From the NCBI RefSeq assembly GCF_902830275.1, contig NZ_CADESW010000003.1, positions 248,001 through 312,000 on the forward strand: a DNA stretch of 64,000 nucleotides, written 5' to 3'. Origin of the DNA: Burkholderia stagnalis. GTDB lineage: Bacteria; Pseudomonadota; Gammaproteobacteria; Burkholderiales; Burkholderiaceae. The position numbers and the translations under genes were made by a program. Under the pieces are notes generated by a model that worked only from the letters and a program-made list of their open reading frames with translations, searched no databases and was not told the DNA's origin. Below are positions 8,806 to 17,013 of the stretch, piece by piece (the first letter of the stretch is position 1; each line of letters starts with the position of its first letter).

Positions 8806-9657
8806 TCAGATCGCCGCCACCTGCCCCGCGTCGCGCGACCACACCACCGGGAACAGCGGATGCGCCATCGGCGCGCCGTCCGCGAGCGTGTCCGCGAGCC
8901 CGGGGAAATCCGGCGACGTCTTCCAGCGCCGCGGCGCATGGCGGATGTCGTCGCCGATGAAGCGGATCGAGAACGCGCGCCGGCGGTTCTGCGTGCCGCC
9001 CGACGCATGCAGCGTGAGCATCCGGAAGCACACCATGTCGCCCGGCTCCAGCGCCCAGTGGCGCAGCGGGAACGCGGCGCGATCCGCTTCGATGTCGGGC
9101 AGGTCCGCGAGGCTGCCTTCCGGAAACCACTTCGCCTCCTTGTCCATGAACGTGCGCGGCATCAGCCACGGCCCGCGGTGCGAACCGGCGACGAATTCCA
9201 GCGTCGATTCGAGCGGCACCGGGTCGACCGGAATCCACATGCTGACGTTGTCGTCGCCTTCGATGTTGTAGTACGGCTGATCCTGGTGCCACGGCGTGCG
9301 CTGCCGCGTGCCGGGCTCCTTGACGAGCAGGTGGTCGTGATGCAGCCGCACGGTGTCGCCGCCCATCAGCGCCGCCGCGACGGATGGCGCCGGCGAGCGC
9401 GCGATGAAATCGCGGTACGCGTCGTTGTGCTGCCAGTTGCAGAAATCCTCGAAGAACCAGCCGGGATCGTCGGGCCGGCTCGCGACCTTGGCGCGCGCGC
9501 TCGGGCGCGCGAGGTTGTCGTCGATGCCGGCCTTGAGCGTCGCAATCTCGTCCGGCGAAAAGATGCCCTTGATGCAAACCGCGCCGTCCGTGCGGAACGC
9601 GTCGATCAGCTCGGGCGTGACCGCGTGCGCGACGCGGTCTCGAATACTCGTGGTCAT
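8806..9657 (-). CDS. PhyH-family Fe(II)/2-oxoglutarate dioxygenase
   Basis: A 283-residue phytanoyl-CoA dioxygenase-family protein. The iron ligands are visible as HQD in TPWHQDQPYY and the distal His in LTLHASGG, with a downstream Arg (RRRAFSIRF) suited to 2-oxoglutarate binding. It likely hydroxylates a small, perhaps amino-acid-like or betaine-like, substrate. ATG 9657 is used; a GTG at 9720 would overlap the stop of the upstream solute-binding gene (GTGA) and add 21 residues. It forms an operon with that gene, so the imported solute may be its substrate. Confidence 0.85.
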   Translation of the reverse strand: MTTSIRDRVAHAVTPELIDAFRTDGAVCIKGIFSPDEIATLKAGIDDNLARPSARAKVASRPDDPGWFFEDFCNWQHNDAYRDFIARSPAPSVAAALMGGDTVRLHHDHLLVKEPGTRQRTPWHQDQPYYNIEGDDNVSMWIPVDPVPLESTLEFVAGSHRGPWLMPRTFMDKEAKWFPEGSLADLPDIEADRAAFPLRHWALEPGDMVCFRMLTLHASGGTQNRRRAFSIRFIGDDIRHAPRRWKTSPDFPGLADTLADGAPMAHPLFPVVWSRDAGQVAAI

Positions 9658-9716
9658 GGCTTGCCTGTCGGTCGGGTGAATCACGGATGGGTTGAAGGGG
9701 CGCATCGCGGCCGCTG

Positions 9717-10502
9717 TCACGGTTTCGCGCCGTAGATGTCGAAGTCGAAATACTTCGCGGCGATCTTCTGGTACGTGCCGTTCGCGCGAATCGCGACGAT
9801 CGCCGCGTCGAGGCGCTGCTTCAGCTCGGCGTCGCCCTTGCGCAGCCCCATCGCAACGCCGTAGCCGGTGATGCGCACGTCCGTCACGTCAGAGCCCGCG
9901 AACGCGAAGCCCTTGCCGCGCGGCGTCTTTAGGAACGAATAGCCGGCCTGCGTCTTGTCCTGGAAGGTCGCGTCGAGGCGGCCGTTCACCAGATCCTGAT
10001 ACACCTGGTCCTGGTTCTGGTACGACACGATCGTCACGCCCTTCGGTGCCCATTCGGCCTTCGCATACGCCTCCTGCGTCGTGCCCTGGTCGATGCCGAC
10101 CCGCTTGCCGGCGAGCGACGCCGCACTCGGCAGCAGCTTCGAGCCGGCCGGCGCGACCAGCGCGGCCGGCGACGCGTACAGCTTGCCGGTGAAATCGATC
10201 TGCTTGAGCCGCTCGTCGGTGGCCGTCATCGCGGACATGATCACGTCGAACTTGCGCGCGCGCAGCGCGGGAATGATGCCGTCGAAGCCCTGCTCGACCC
10301 ACACGCATTTCGCGCGCAGCTGCTCGCAGATCGCATTGCGCAGGTCGATGTCGAAGCCGGCCAGCGAACCGTCCGGCTGCTTCGACTCGAACGGCGGATA
10401 GGTGGGATCGATGCCCCAGCGGATCGTCGCCGCGTCCTGGGCGAACGACATGAGCGGCGCGAACGCCAGCGCGGTGACGAGAAGCCTTGCGGTCCGGTTC
10501 AT
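9717..10502 (-). CDS. Polar amino-acid ABC transporter solute-binding protein
   Basis: A 261-residue periplasmic binding protein of the HisJ/ArgT family (SBP_bac_3). It has a signal peptide ending near FAQDA, then WGIDPTYPPFESKQPDGSLAG (family start), GFDGIIPALRARKFDVIMSAM, and the C-terminal KGDAELKQRLDAAI. It should capture a polar or cationic amino acid or related molecule. An excellent ribosome-binding site (AGGAGG) precedes the ATG. No permease or ATPase gene is adjacent, so it is an orphan binding component that must use transporter subunits encoded elsewhere. Probably co-transcribed with the PhyH gene and controlled by the divergent LysR gene. Confidence 0.9.
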   Translation of the reverse strand: MNRTARLLVTALAFAPLMSFAQDAATIRWGIDPTYPPFESKQPDGSLAGFDIDLRNAICEQLRAKCVWVEQGFDGIIPALRARKFDVIMSAMTATDERLKQIDFTGKLYASPAALVAPAGSKLLPSAASLAGKRVGIDQGTTQEAYAKAEWAPKGVTIVSYQNQDQVYQDLVNGRLDATFQDKTQAGYSFLKTPRGKGFAFAGSDVTDVRITGYGVAMGLRKGDAELKQRLDAAIVAIRANGTYQKIAAKYFDFDIYGAKP

Positions 10503-10818
10503 GGCAGATCCTCCTGAATCTCGACGCAGCGGGCGGCCGCCCGGGCGTCCGGTTGAAGCGGCGCGACGGCGGGCCGGCGCGGGGCGCGAACGACGGGGAC
10601 TTCGGTGGAACTGCGATGCAGTCTAGACTGCTCAATTTTCGGGCGCAAGCGGCGAATTTACGTTCTGCTCGGCCAGTGAACGGAGCTTTGTTCACGAGAT
10701 GACTCGATTGCAGCCTATACAGCAAACGACAGATGTGCAGCACCTTCTGCCCACGGCATGCTAAAAGTCGTCGCACGCATTGGAAAACGAAATACTCCAC
10801 TTCACTGAAGTGCAAAAA
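10503..10818. other. Divergent intergenic region (binding protein / LysR)
   Basis: A 316-bp gap holding the promoters of both genes. The clearest element is the palindrome at 10618-10631. Sequence 10680-10800 is AT-richer than its surroundings, as expected for promoter DNA, but I cannot assign -35/-10 boxes reliably. Confidence 0.5.
10618..10631. promoter_or_regulatory. 14-bp perfect palindrome, candidate operator
   Basis: GCAGTCTAGACTGC is a perfect palindrome 116 bp upstream of the solute-binding protein start and 188 bp upstream of the LysR gene. It lacks the T-N11-A LysR form, so another regulator such as the nearby GntR/HutC-like protein is possible. Confidence 0.4.
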
Positions 10819-11682
10819 ATGAATAGACCCCTGTTCGACCTCGACCTGCTGCGGGCGATCGTGATGGTCGCCGATTGCGGCAGCTTCACGACCGCGTCCG
10901 CGCGGCTCCACTCGACGCAGTCGACGGTCAGCCAGAAGGTCCGGCGGCTGGAGGAGATCGCGGGGCACCGGCTGCTCGACCGCGGCACGCGCGACGTGCG
11001 GCCGACCGACGCGGGCGTCACGCTGCTCAGCTACGCGCGCCGGATGCTCGCGCTCAACGACGAGTTGCTCGAGGCGCTGTCGGGCGCGACCGTCGCGGTG
11101 ACGATCCGGCTCGGCGTGCCGGACGATTTCGCGGCGGGCCGCACGACGCATGCGCTCGCCGCGTTCAAGCGCCAGCATCCGCAGGTGAAGCTGGAAGTGA
11201 CCTGCGGGCTGAGCCGCGACGTCAGCGCCGCGTACGACCGCGGCGATCTCGATCTCGTGCTGATCAAGCAGCGACGCGACAGCCGCGAAGCGGTCGCGCG
11301 CTGGCCCGAGAAACTGAAATGGATCGACAGCGCGAAGCATCCGTCGATCGACCTCGACCCGGTGCCGATCGTCACGTTTCCGCCGCGCGGGCTGTATCGC
11401 GACGACATGATCAAGGCGATCGAGGAACGCGGCCGCCGCTGGCGGATCAGCTTCTCGACGTCGAGCCTGAGCGGCATCCAGGCCGCGGTCGCCGACGGGC
11501 TCGGCATCAGCGTGCTGCCCGCGCGCGCGGTCACGGCCGAACACGTCGTGCTGACCGCGAAGCAGGGCTTCGCGCCGATCGAGAACATGGACATCGCGAT
11601 CCTGCATCGGCCCACCGCCGACCCGATGGTCGTCGAGCTGACCAAGGCGCTCGCCGCGATGCTGGAGCGCGAGCGGCGCTAG
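10819..11682 (+). CDS. LysR-family transcriptional regulator
   Basis: A 287-residue LysR-type regulator. The N-terminal winged helix is LLRAIVMVADCGSFTTASARLHSTQSTVSQKVRRLEE in outline (about 9-45); a substrate-binding-like domain runs from about residue 90 to the end. Divergent from the binding protein/PhyH pair, its probable target. ATG 10819 places the helix-turn-helix at the usual distance from the N-terminus; TTG 10780 would add 13 residues and is less likely. The stop TAG (11680-11682) overlaps the stop of an IS481 transposase remnant on the other strand, so the 3' end of this gene abuts transposon DNA. Confidence 0.9.
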   Translation: MNRPLFDLDLLRAIVMVADCGSFTTASARLHSTQSTVSQKVRRLEEIAGHRLLDRGTRDVRPTDAGVTLLSYARRMLALNDELLEALSGATVAVTIRLGVPDDFAAGRTTHALAAFKRQHPQVKLEVTCGLSRDVSAAYDRGDLDLVLIKQRRDSREAVARWPEKLKWIDSAKHPSIDLDPVPIVTFPPRGLYRDDMIKAIEERGRRWRISFSTSSLSGIQAAVADGLGISVLPARAVTAEHVVLTAKQGFAPIENMDIAILHRPTADPMVVELTKALAAMLERERR

Positions 11683-11821
11683 GTGTGGAGAGTCAATAGG
11701 TCGTTTCGCGGCGTGGGGACTCGGGACACGGGAGGTTGGCAGCCGATGCCGTGGTGAGGCGGTGCCAGTTGTAGAAGTGAATCCATGCAGGCAAGACCGC
11801 GCGAAGCGCCGCCTCATCGCG
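11679..11821 (-). pseudogene. IS481-type transposase C-terminal remnant, frameshifted
   Basis: On the minus strand the sequence reads DEAALRAVLPAWIHFYNWHR. One base is then missing after the HR codons, and in the next frame it continues PHHGIGCQPPVSR, then NDLLTLHT and TAG. Joined, these are the YNWHRPHxxxxxxPPxSR...NNLLxLH ending typical of IS481-family (rve/DDE) transposases. Only about 48 residues remain, with no catalytic DDE residues and no recognisable terminal repeats. This is the only mobile-element trace in the window. Confidence 0.8.
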
Positions 11822-12040
11822 CGAACCGCAGCCCCGGCGTGAACTGCGCGCCCGCGTCGCTTTCTCCGCGCCGCACGACCCGGCGCTCCGCCGGCACGCT
11901 CGCGTCCGCCGCCGCCGCCGCCGCCGCTGCCGCTGCCGCGTTCGGCGCGCGCAGCGCAACGAACGTCGCGTCGCAGCCCGCTGCAAGCCCGTAGCGTTCC
12001 TGGCCGATCACGCGCGGCCAATCCAATGTTGCGGTGCCGC
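11814..12040 (-). pseudogene. Probable amidohydrolase C-terminal fragment
   Basis: The minus strand encodes DWPRVIGQERYGLAAGCDATFVALRA, a poly-alanine stretch from a GCN repeat, then PAERRVVRRGE and a stop. The pattern YGLxxGCDAxxVxL...RxVVRRG resembles the C-terminal barrel-plus-sandwich end of amidohydrolases such as cytosine-deaminase-like enzymes. No metal-binding N-terminal part exists upstream, so it looks like a truncated gene whose 5' part is lost. The fragment abuts the IS481 remnant. The family assignment rests on short motifs only. Confidence 0.4.
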
Positions 12041-12268
12041 GCATCCGATTTCGCGATGCGATCGCCGCCCCCCGGACATGCCCGGAAATTCTTGCCGATG
12101 TGCCGCCCCGCGCGCCGCCGGCCGTCCAGGATTTACACGGCAACAGACTTTACACGTTGTTACCCGGCCGCCCCGGACGCCCATGCGGCCATTCCTTATA
12201 CTCACGCCGAGTTCGCCACCCCGTCCGACGATCCCCACGGCGAACACGTTGCCGATGCAGGAAACCTC
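12041..12268. other. Upstream region of the glycine-zipper lipoprotein gene
   Basis: No gene is visible. A TATACT hexamer at 12197-12202 could be a -10 element, but I see no matching -35. An AGGA ribosome-binding sequence lies before ATG 12269. Confidence 0.35.
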
Positions 12269-12904
12269 ATGAAGCGCATGCCCTCCACGAAGACCATTCT
12301 GTTCGCCTCGCTCGTCGCCGTGGCGGCGCTCCCGCTCACGGCCTGCGTCGCACCGGGCTACGGCCCGTACGGCGCGCAGGGCTATCCGCAGCAGCAATAC
12401 GCGACGCCCGGCTACGCGCAGCCGGCCTATTCGCAGCCGGGCTACGTGCAGCAGCAGCCCGCGTATCCGAACCAGGCGCCGTCGCCGTACGACTCGCAAT
12501 ACGGCAACCAGTACGGGAACAACCAATACGGGAACCAGAACCAGTACGGCAGCCAATACGGCACGCAGTACGGCACCATCGCGAACATCCGCCCGGTGAG
12601 CAGCGCGGTCGCGCCGGCGGGCATCGCCGGCACCGTGGTCGGTGCGCTGATCGGCGGCGTGCTCGGCAACCAGATCGGCGGTGGCCGGGGCCGCGACGCG
12701 GCAACCGTGATCGGCGCGCTCGGCGGCGCCGTCGCCGGCAACCAGATCGGCCAGCAGATGGGCGCGCAGCAGGCGCCGAGCGGCTACCGGATCGACGTGC
12801 AGGTCAACGACGGTTCGACGCGCTCGTTCGACGTGCCGACGCCGGGCGACCTGCGCCCGGGCGAGCGCGTGCGGATCGACGGCAACCAGCTGTCGCGGTA
12901 TTGA
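12269..12904 (+). CDS. Glycine-zipper (17-kDa antigen-like) lipoprotein
   Basis: A 211-residue protein with a lipoprotein signal peptide (LVAVAALPLTAC, Cys about residue 26). A Tyr/Gln/Pro/Asn-rich segment (about 29-105) with repeated QYGNQYG-like units follows, then a glycine-zipper 2TM domain (GTVVGALIGGVLGNQIGGG...GGAVAGNQIGQQMG, about 120-168) as in the SlyB/Rickettsia 17-kDa family. The end resembles the family's short beta domain (DVQVNDGSTRSF). Outer-membrane anchored, probably a structural envelope protein. ATG 12269 has AGGA upstream; ATG 12278 is a possible alternative. Confidence 0.88.
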   Translation: MKRMPSTKTILFASLVAVAALPLTACVAPGYGPYGAQGYPQQQYATPGYAQPAYSQPGYVQQQPAYPNQAPSPYDSQYGNQYGNNQYGNQNQYGSQYGTQYGTIANIRPVSSAVAPAGIAGTVVGALIGGVLGNQIGGGRGRDAATVIGALGGAVAGNQIGQQMGAQQAPSGYRIDVQVNDGSTRSFDVPTPGDLRPGERVRIDGNQLSRY

Positions 12905-12977
12905 TCGCACGCCGGCGCCGCGCACGGCAGCGCGTGACCGGCGCCTGCGCGCGGCATGACCGCGCAGCGCACCACCC

Positions 12978-14369
12978 TCACGCGCGCTCGGCCTCGAGCG
13001 CGATCTGCGTGGACTGCGCGGCCGACTGCAGGCTCACTGAACGCCGGTAGATCACCGTCAGCACGGCGATCGTCACCGCACCGACGATCAGCGAGCCGCG
13101 CGTCTCCGGGTCGATGCCCAGCATCACGAACACGAACCCGACGAACCCGAGGCACACCCACGACGTGACGCGCGCATACGGCATGCGGAAGCGCGTCGTC
13201 ACGCCGCGCGCGGCCATCACGCGGCGAAACCGCATGTGCGTCAGCACGATCATCGCCCACGTGACGAGCACCTCGAACGACAGCAGCGACATCAGCCAGC
13301 CGAACACGCGCGCGGGCACCACGTAGTTCAGCAGCACCCCCACCGACATGCACGCGATGGTCAGCGCGACCGCGCGCGACGGCGAGCCGCTCGCGCTCAG
13401 CCGCGCGAACGGCGCGGGCGCGAGACCGTTATCCGCGAGGCTCACGAGCATGCGCGCGGCGCTGAACACGACGCAGTTGAAGCTCGACAGCGCGGCCGTC
13501 ACCACCACGAAGTTGACGATGCCCGCCGCCTGCCGCAGCCCGAGCGCCTCGAAGGTCGTCACGAACGGGCTGCCGTGCGCGCCGAGCCCGGTCCACGGAT
13601 AGAGCGCCATGATGATGAACATCGCGCCGACGTAGAAGATCAGGATTCGCCACAGCACCGCGTTGATCGCGCGCGGGATCACCTTCTTCGGCTCGCGCGC
13701 CTCGCCGGCGGTGAGGCCGATCATCTCGACGCCCGCGAACGAATACGCAATGATCGGCAGCGCGCTCACGAGCCCGAGCACGCCATGCGGGAACACGCCG
13801 CCGTGCCGCCACAGGTTCGACAGGCCGACCGGCACGCCCTGGTGGCCGATCCCCGTGAACACGATCAGCGCGCCGCCCGCGATCATCAGCAGGATCGTCG
13901 CGACCTTGATCAGCGCGAACCAGAACTCGAGCTCGCCGTATGCTTTCACGTTGAGCATGTTGAAGCCGGCGATCGCGGCGATCGACGACACGACCCAGAT
14001 CCATTGCGGCACGTCGGGAAACCAGAAGCCCATGTAGATGCCGACCGCGGTGGTCTCCGCGACGCCCACGCCGACCATCAGCAGCCAGTAGTTCCAGCCG
14101 ACCAGGTAGCCCGCGAACGGCCCGAGGTATTCGAATGCGTACGCGCCGAACGAGCCCGCCACCGGCTGGTGCACGGCCATCTCGCCGAGCGCGCGCATGA
14201 TCAGGAAGATCATCCCGCCGCCGATCAGGTAGGCCACCAGCACGCCCGGCCCGGCCGCCTTGATCGCGGACGCCGAGCCGAGGAACAGGCCGACGCCGAG
14301 CGCCATGCCGAGGGCCATGAACGAAATCTGGCGCGCGCTGAGGTCGCGCCGCATCGTGTTCTGTTGCAT
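12978..14369 (-). CDS. Amino-acid permease (APC superfamily)
   Basis: A 463-residue inner-membrane amino-acid/proton symporter with about 12 transmembrane helices. The N-terminal GMALGVGLFLGSASAIKAAGPG is the substrate-binding signature of the AAT/GABA-permease branch, followed by SFAGVEMIGLTAGEA in TM6 and the conserved PKKVIPRAI loop. GGAG precedes the ATG. It is the last gene of the ridA-dadA-permease unit, so it most likely imports the amino acid oxidised by the DadA-like enzyme, perhaps a D-amino acid. Confidence 0.9.
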   Translation of the reverse strand: MQQNTMRRDLSARQISFMALGMALGVGLFLGSASAIKAAGPGVLVAYLIGGGMIFLIMRALGEMAVHQPVAGSFGAYAFEYLGPFAGYLVGWNYWLLMVGVGVAETTAVGIYMGFWFPDVPQWIWVVSSIAAIAGFNMLNVKAYGELEFWFALIKVATILLMIAGGALIVFTGIGHQGVPVGLSNLWRHGGVFPHGVLGLVSALPIIAYSFAGVEMIGLTAGEAREPKKVIPRAINAVLWRILIFYVGAMFIIMALYPWTGLGAHGSPFVTTFEALGLRQAAGIVNFVVVTAALSSFNCVVFSAARMLVSLADNGLAPAPFARLSASGSPSRAVALTIACMSVGVLLNYVVPARVFGWLMSLLSFEVLVTWAMIVLTHMRFRRVMAARGVTTRFRMPYARVTSWVCLGFVGFVFVMLGIDPETRGSLIVGAVTIAVLTVIYRRSVSLQSAAQSTQIALEAERA

Positions 14370-14476
14370 GTTGTCTCCAAACGTTGATCGTCACGGCCCG
14401 CCGGTTGGGTCGGCCGCTGGACAGGCGGCCCGGATCGTGTCCGGGGCGCGCCCTGCTGCATTGCGCGGCGCCGGGG

Positions 14477-15733
14477 TCAGCGGCCGCGCAGGAAACGCTC
14501 GACCCGGAACGGCGCCGGATCGACGAACGGGGGCGTGCCCATCATCAGGTCGGCCACCAGCCGGCCCGTCACCGGGCCGAGCGTGAAGCCGTGATGCGCA
14601 TGACCGAAGGCAAACCACAAATCTCGATGGCGCGGCGCCGCGCCGATCACCGGCAGCATGTCCGGCGTGCACGGCCGGCGGCCGAGCCACGGCACGCCGT
14701 CGACGCGCGCGCCGAGCGGAAACAGCCGGCGCGCGACCGGCTCGACGGCCGCGAGCTGGGCCGGCGTCGCGGGCGTGTCGCGCAGGCCGAGTTCGGCGCC
14801 CGTCGTCAGGCGGATGCCGCGCGTCATCGGCGCGATCAGGAAACCGCTGTCCGCGTCGAGCACCGGCCGGTTCAGGCGCGCGCCCGGCTGCGCCGCGTAG
14901 TGCATGTGATAGCCGCGCTTGACCGCGAGCGGCAGCCGGTAGCCGAGCCGCTCGCACAGCAGGTCCGACCATGGGCCGAGCGCGACGACCGCCGCGTGCG
15001 CGTCGAGCGGGCCCTCGGCGGTGTCGACGCGCCAGCCGTGGCCCGGGTCGGGCGCGAGCGTCAGCGCGTCGCCGGTCACGATGCGCCCGCCGAGCCGCTC
15101 GAAGTGCCGCGCGTACGCGGTGACGAGCGCGTGCGGGTCGCGGATCGAATCGGAGCCCGTGTAGCGCAGCGCACCGATCAGTTCCTTGCTCAGGAACGGC
15201 TCCGCGTCGCGCAGGCCCGCGGCGTCGAGCGCGTCGAAGGTCACGCCGTATTCGGCGCGCCAGCGTTCGGCGTTGCGGGTTTCCGCATCGCGGGTCGCCG
15301 CGCGGCGGAACACCTTGAGCCAGCCGCCGTCGCGCAGCAGCACGCCCGCGCCCGCCGCGTCGATCAGCGCGCGGTGTTCGGTCACGCAGTGCTCGATGAG
15401 CGGCGCGTATGCGCGCGCGATGGCGGCGTGGCGCGCGGGGTGCGAATTGCGCCAGTAGCGATACAGGAACGGCGCGAGCTTCGGCATCGCCGCGGCGTGA
15501 TAACGGACGTCGGGCGAGCGGTTGCACGCGTACTTGAGCAGCGTGCCGAAGCCGCGCGGAAACGCGTACGGGTACACGCCCTCGCGCTGGATCAGCCCGG
15601 CATTGCCGAACGAGGTTTCGTTGCCGGGCGCCTTGCGGTCGACGAGCGCGACCGACAGGCCGCGCTGCTGCAGGTGGACGGCAACGGACACGCCGATCAT
15701 GCCGCCGCCGAGGACGAGCGTATCGAACTTCAT
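14477..15733 (-). CDS. DadA-like FAD-dependent amino-acid dehydrogenase
   Basis: A 418-residue FAD oxidoreductase of the DAO family. The N-terminal Rossmann motif is VLGGGMIGVSVAVHLQQRG (about 6-24), and the C-terminal region carries WLGRRPCTPDMLPVIG and the family ending FGHAHHGFTLGP. It likely deaminates a D-amino acid (or a cyclic amino acid) to an imino acid and passes electrons to the respiratory chain. It sits between ridA, whose product clears reactive imines, and an amino-acid permease, which supports an amino-acid oxidation role. Not necessarily the housekeeping dadA. Confidence 0.88.
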   Translation of the reverse strand: MKFDTLVLGGGMIGVSVAVHLQQRGLSVALVDRKAPGNETSFGNAGLIQREGVYPYAFPRGFGTLLKYACNRSPDVRYHAAAMPKLAPFLYRYWRNSHPARHAAIARAYAPLIEHCVTEHRALIDAAGAGVLLRDGGWLKVFRRAATRDAETRNAERWRAEYGVTFDALDAAGLRDAEPFLSKELIGALRYTGSDSIRDPHALVTAYARHFERLGGRIVTGDALTLAPDPGHGWRVDTAEGPLDAHAAVVALGPWSDLLCERLGYRLPLAVKRGYHMHYAAQPGARLNRPVLDADSGFLIAPMTRGIRLTTGAELGLRDTPATPAQLAAVEPVARRLFPLGARVDGVPWLGRRPCTPDMLPVIGAAPRHRDLWFAFGHAHHGFTLGPVTGRLVADLMMGTPPFVDPAPFRVERFLRGR

Positions 15734-15767
15734 CGGAAGGAACTCCTCGAGGCGCGTGGCGCCGGGC

Positions 15768-16121
15768 TCAGGCGAGCGCGGTCACGGCGATTTCGACGTC
15801 GAGGCCCGGCTTCATCAGCAGCGCCTGCACGCACGCGCGGGTCGGCGCGTGGCCGGCCGGCACCCACGCGTCCCACACCGCATTGAACGCATCGAAGTGC
15901 GCGGCGTCGCTGAGCCACACGTTCGCGGTGACGACGCGCGTCTTGTCGACGCCGGCCGCCGCGAGCAGCGCGTCGATGCGCGCGAGCACTTCGCCCGCCT
16001 GCACCGCGATCGACGCGCCGGCCGAGTCGGGCACCTGGCCGGCGAGATGGACGAAGCCGTTCGCGATCACGACCTGGCTCATGCGCGCGTTGGTCTGCAG
16101 ACGCTGGATTTCACTGGACAT
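15768..16121 (-). CDS. RidA-family enamine/imine deaminase
   Basis: A 117-residue RidA/YjgF/UK114 protein. It shows the family N-terminus (VVIANGFVHLAGQVP), the middle LARIDALLAAAGVDKTRVV and the C-terminal catalytic arginine region TRACVQA...VEIAVTALA. RidA hydrolyses reactive imines and enamines such as those formed by amino-acid oxidases, a direct fit to the downstream DadA-like enzyme. First gene of the three-gene operon, 35 bp before dadA, and preceded by a divergent promoter region with a long inverted repeat. Confidence 0.92.
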   Translation of the reverse strand: MSSEIQRLQTNARMSQVVIANGFVHLAGQVPDSAGASIAVQAGEVLARIDALLAAAGVDKTRVVTANVWLSDAAHFDAFNAVWDAWVPAGHAPTRACVQALLMKPGLDVEIAVTALA

Positions 16122-16267
16122 CGAGGGCACCTTCGAGAAGCCGGCCGCGGCGGGCCGGCGGGATGACGGGGCACAGGGTGGCGGCGCGCGGCACCGGTTG
16201 CCGCAGAGATTCGCGCCGCCCGATGCTAGAGTGGCCGTCACGCCCACCCCGGCGATTTCGACGAAAA

Positions 16268-16305
16268 TTATCATATACGAGAAAATTACATCTCGCATAC
16301 GATAA
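16268..16305. promoter_or_regulatory. Long inverted repeat, candidate XRE-cupin operator
   Basis: Arms 16268-16282 and 16291-16305 (TTATCATATACGAGA versus TCTCGCATACGATAA, 13 of 15 paired) surround 8 bases. The element is AT-rich in otherwise GC-rich DNA and lies midway between ridA and the divergent XRE-cupin gene (ends 147 and 42 bp from the two starts). It is the obvious binding site for that regulator. Confidence 0.6.
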
Positions 16306-16346
16306 AACCCGTAGCTACGCTGCACGCGCATCACGCCGAGTTTCCG

Positions 16347-16985
16347 ATGTCCAAAGCCACCGCCCCCGTTCCGCCGGCGCCCGACGCCGAACCGCCGCGC
16401 CTCGATCACCGGACGGTCGGCGCGCGGCTGCGCGACGCGCGCAAATCGCGCGGCCTGACGCTCGCGCAGCTTTCCGAGCGCTCGGGCATCGCGGTATCGA
16501 CGATCTCGAAGGCCGAGCGCGGCGACATCGCGCTCACCTACGACAAGTTCGCGGCGCTCACGCATGCGCTCGCGCTCGACTTCGACGCGATGTTCGGCCG
16601 CGCGGCGCCGGCCGGCGCGATGCAGCCGAGTTTCACGCCGGCCGGCCAGCAGGTGGTGTACGACACGCCGAACTACGCGTACGGGATGCTCGCGAACGAC
16701 CTGACCGGCAAGCGGATGGTGCCCGTGCGCGGGCGCATTCACGCGCGCAAGCTGTCCGACTTCGCCGACTACATCCGGCACAGCGGCGAGGAGTTCGTGT
16801 TCGTGCTGAGCGGCGAGCTGGAGCTGCGCTTCGAGAACGGCCAGTCGTTCCGGCTCTCGGCCGGCGACAGCCTGTATTTCGACAGCTCGGTCGGGCACGT
16901 GTACCTGAGCCTCGGCGACACCGATGCCGAGGTGCTCGCGTGCTGCGTGGACGGCGAGGCCGAGCGGCCGCACGACGCGATCTGA
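16347..16985 (+). CDS. XRE-cupin transcriptional regulator
   Basis: A 212-residue regulator with an XRE helix-turn-helix (LAQLSERSGIAVSTISKAERGD, about 39-60) and a C-terminal cupin (SGEEFVFVLSGELELRFENG, then AGDSLYFDSSVGH). Residues 1-22 are a Pro/Ala-rich extension. Divergent from the ridA-dadA-permease operon, its probable target; the cupin likely senses the amino acid or its keto product. It has the same domain plan as the regulator at 7397 but a different sequence. Confidence 0.88.
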   Translation: MSKATAPVPPAPDAEPPRLDHRTVGARLRDARKSRGLTLAQLSERSGIAVSTISKAERGDIALTYDKFAALTHALALDFDAMFGRAAPAGAMQPSFTPAGQQVVYDTPNYAYGMLANDLTGKRMVPVRGRIHARKLSDFADYIRHSGEEFVFVLSGELELRFENGQSFRLSAGDSLYFDSSVGHVYLSLGDTDAEVLACCVDGEAERPHDAI

Positions 16986-17013
16986 CGCGGGCGCGGCGTT
17001 GCGTGATCGTCGC

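Noticed and set aside
10780..10818. TTG start for the LysR gene
   Set aside because: Adds 13 residues before the normal LysR N-terminus; ATG 10819 fits the family.
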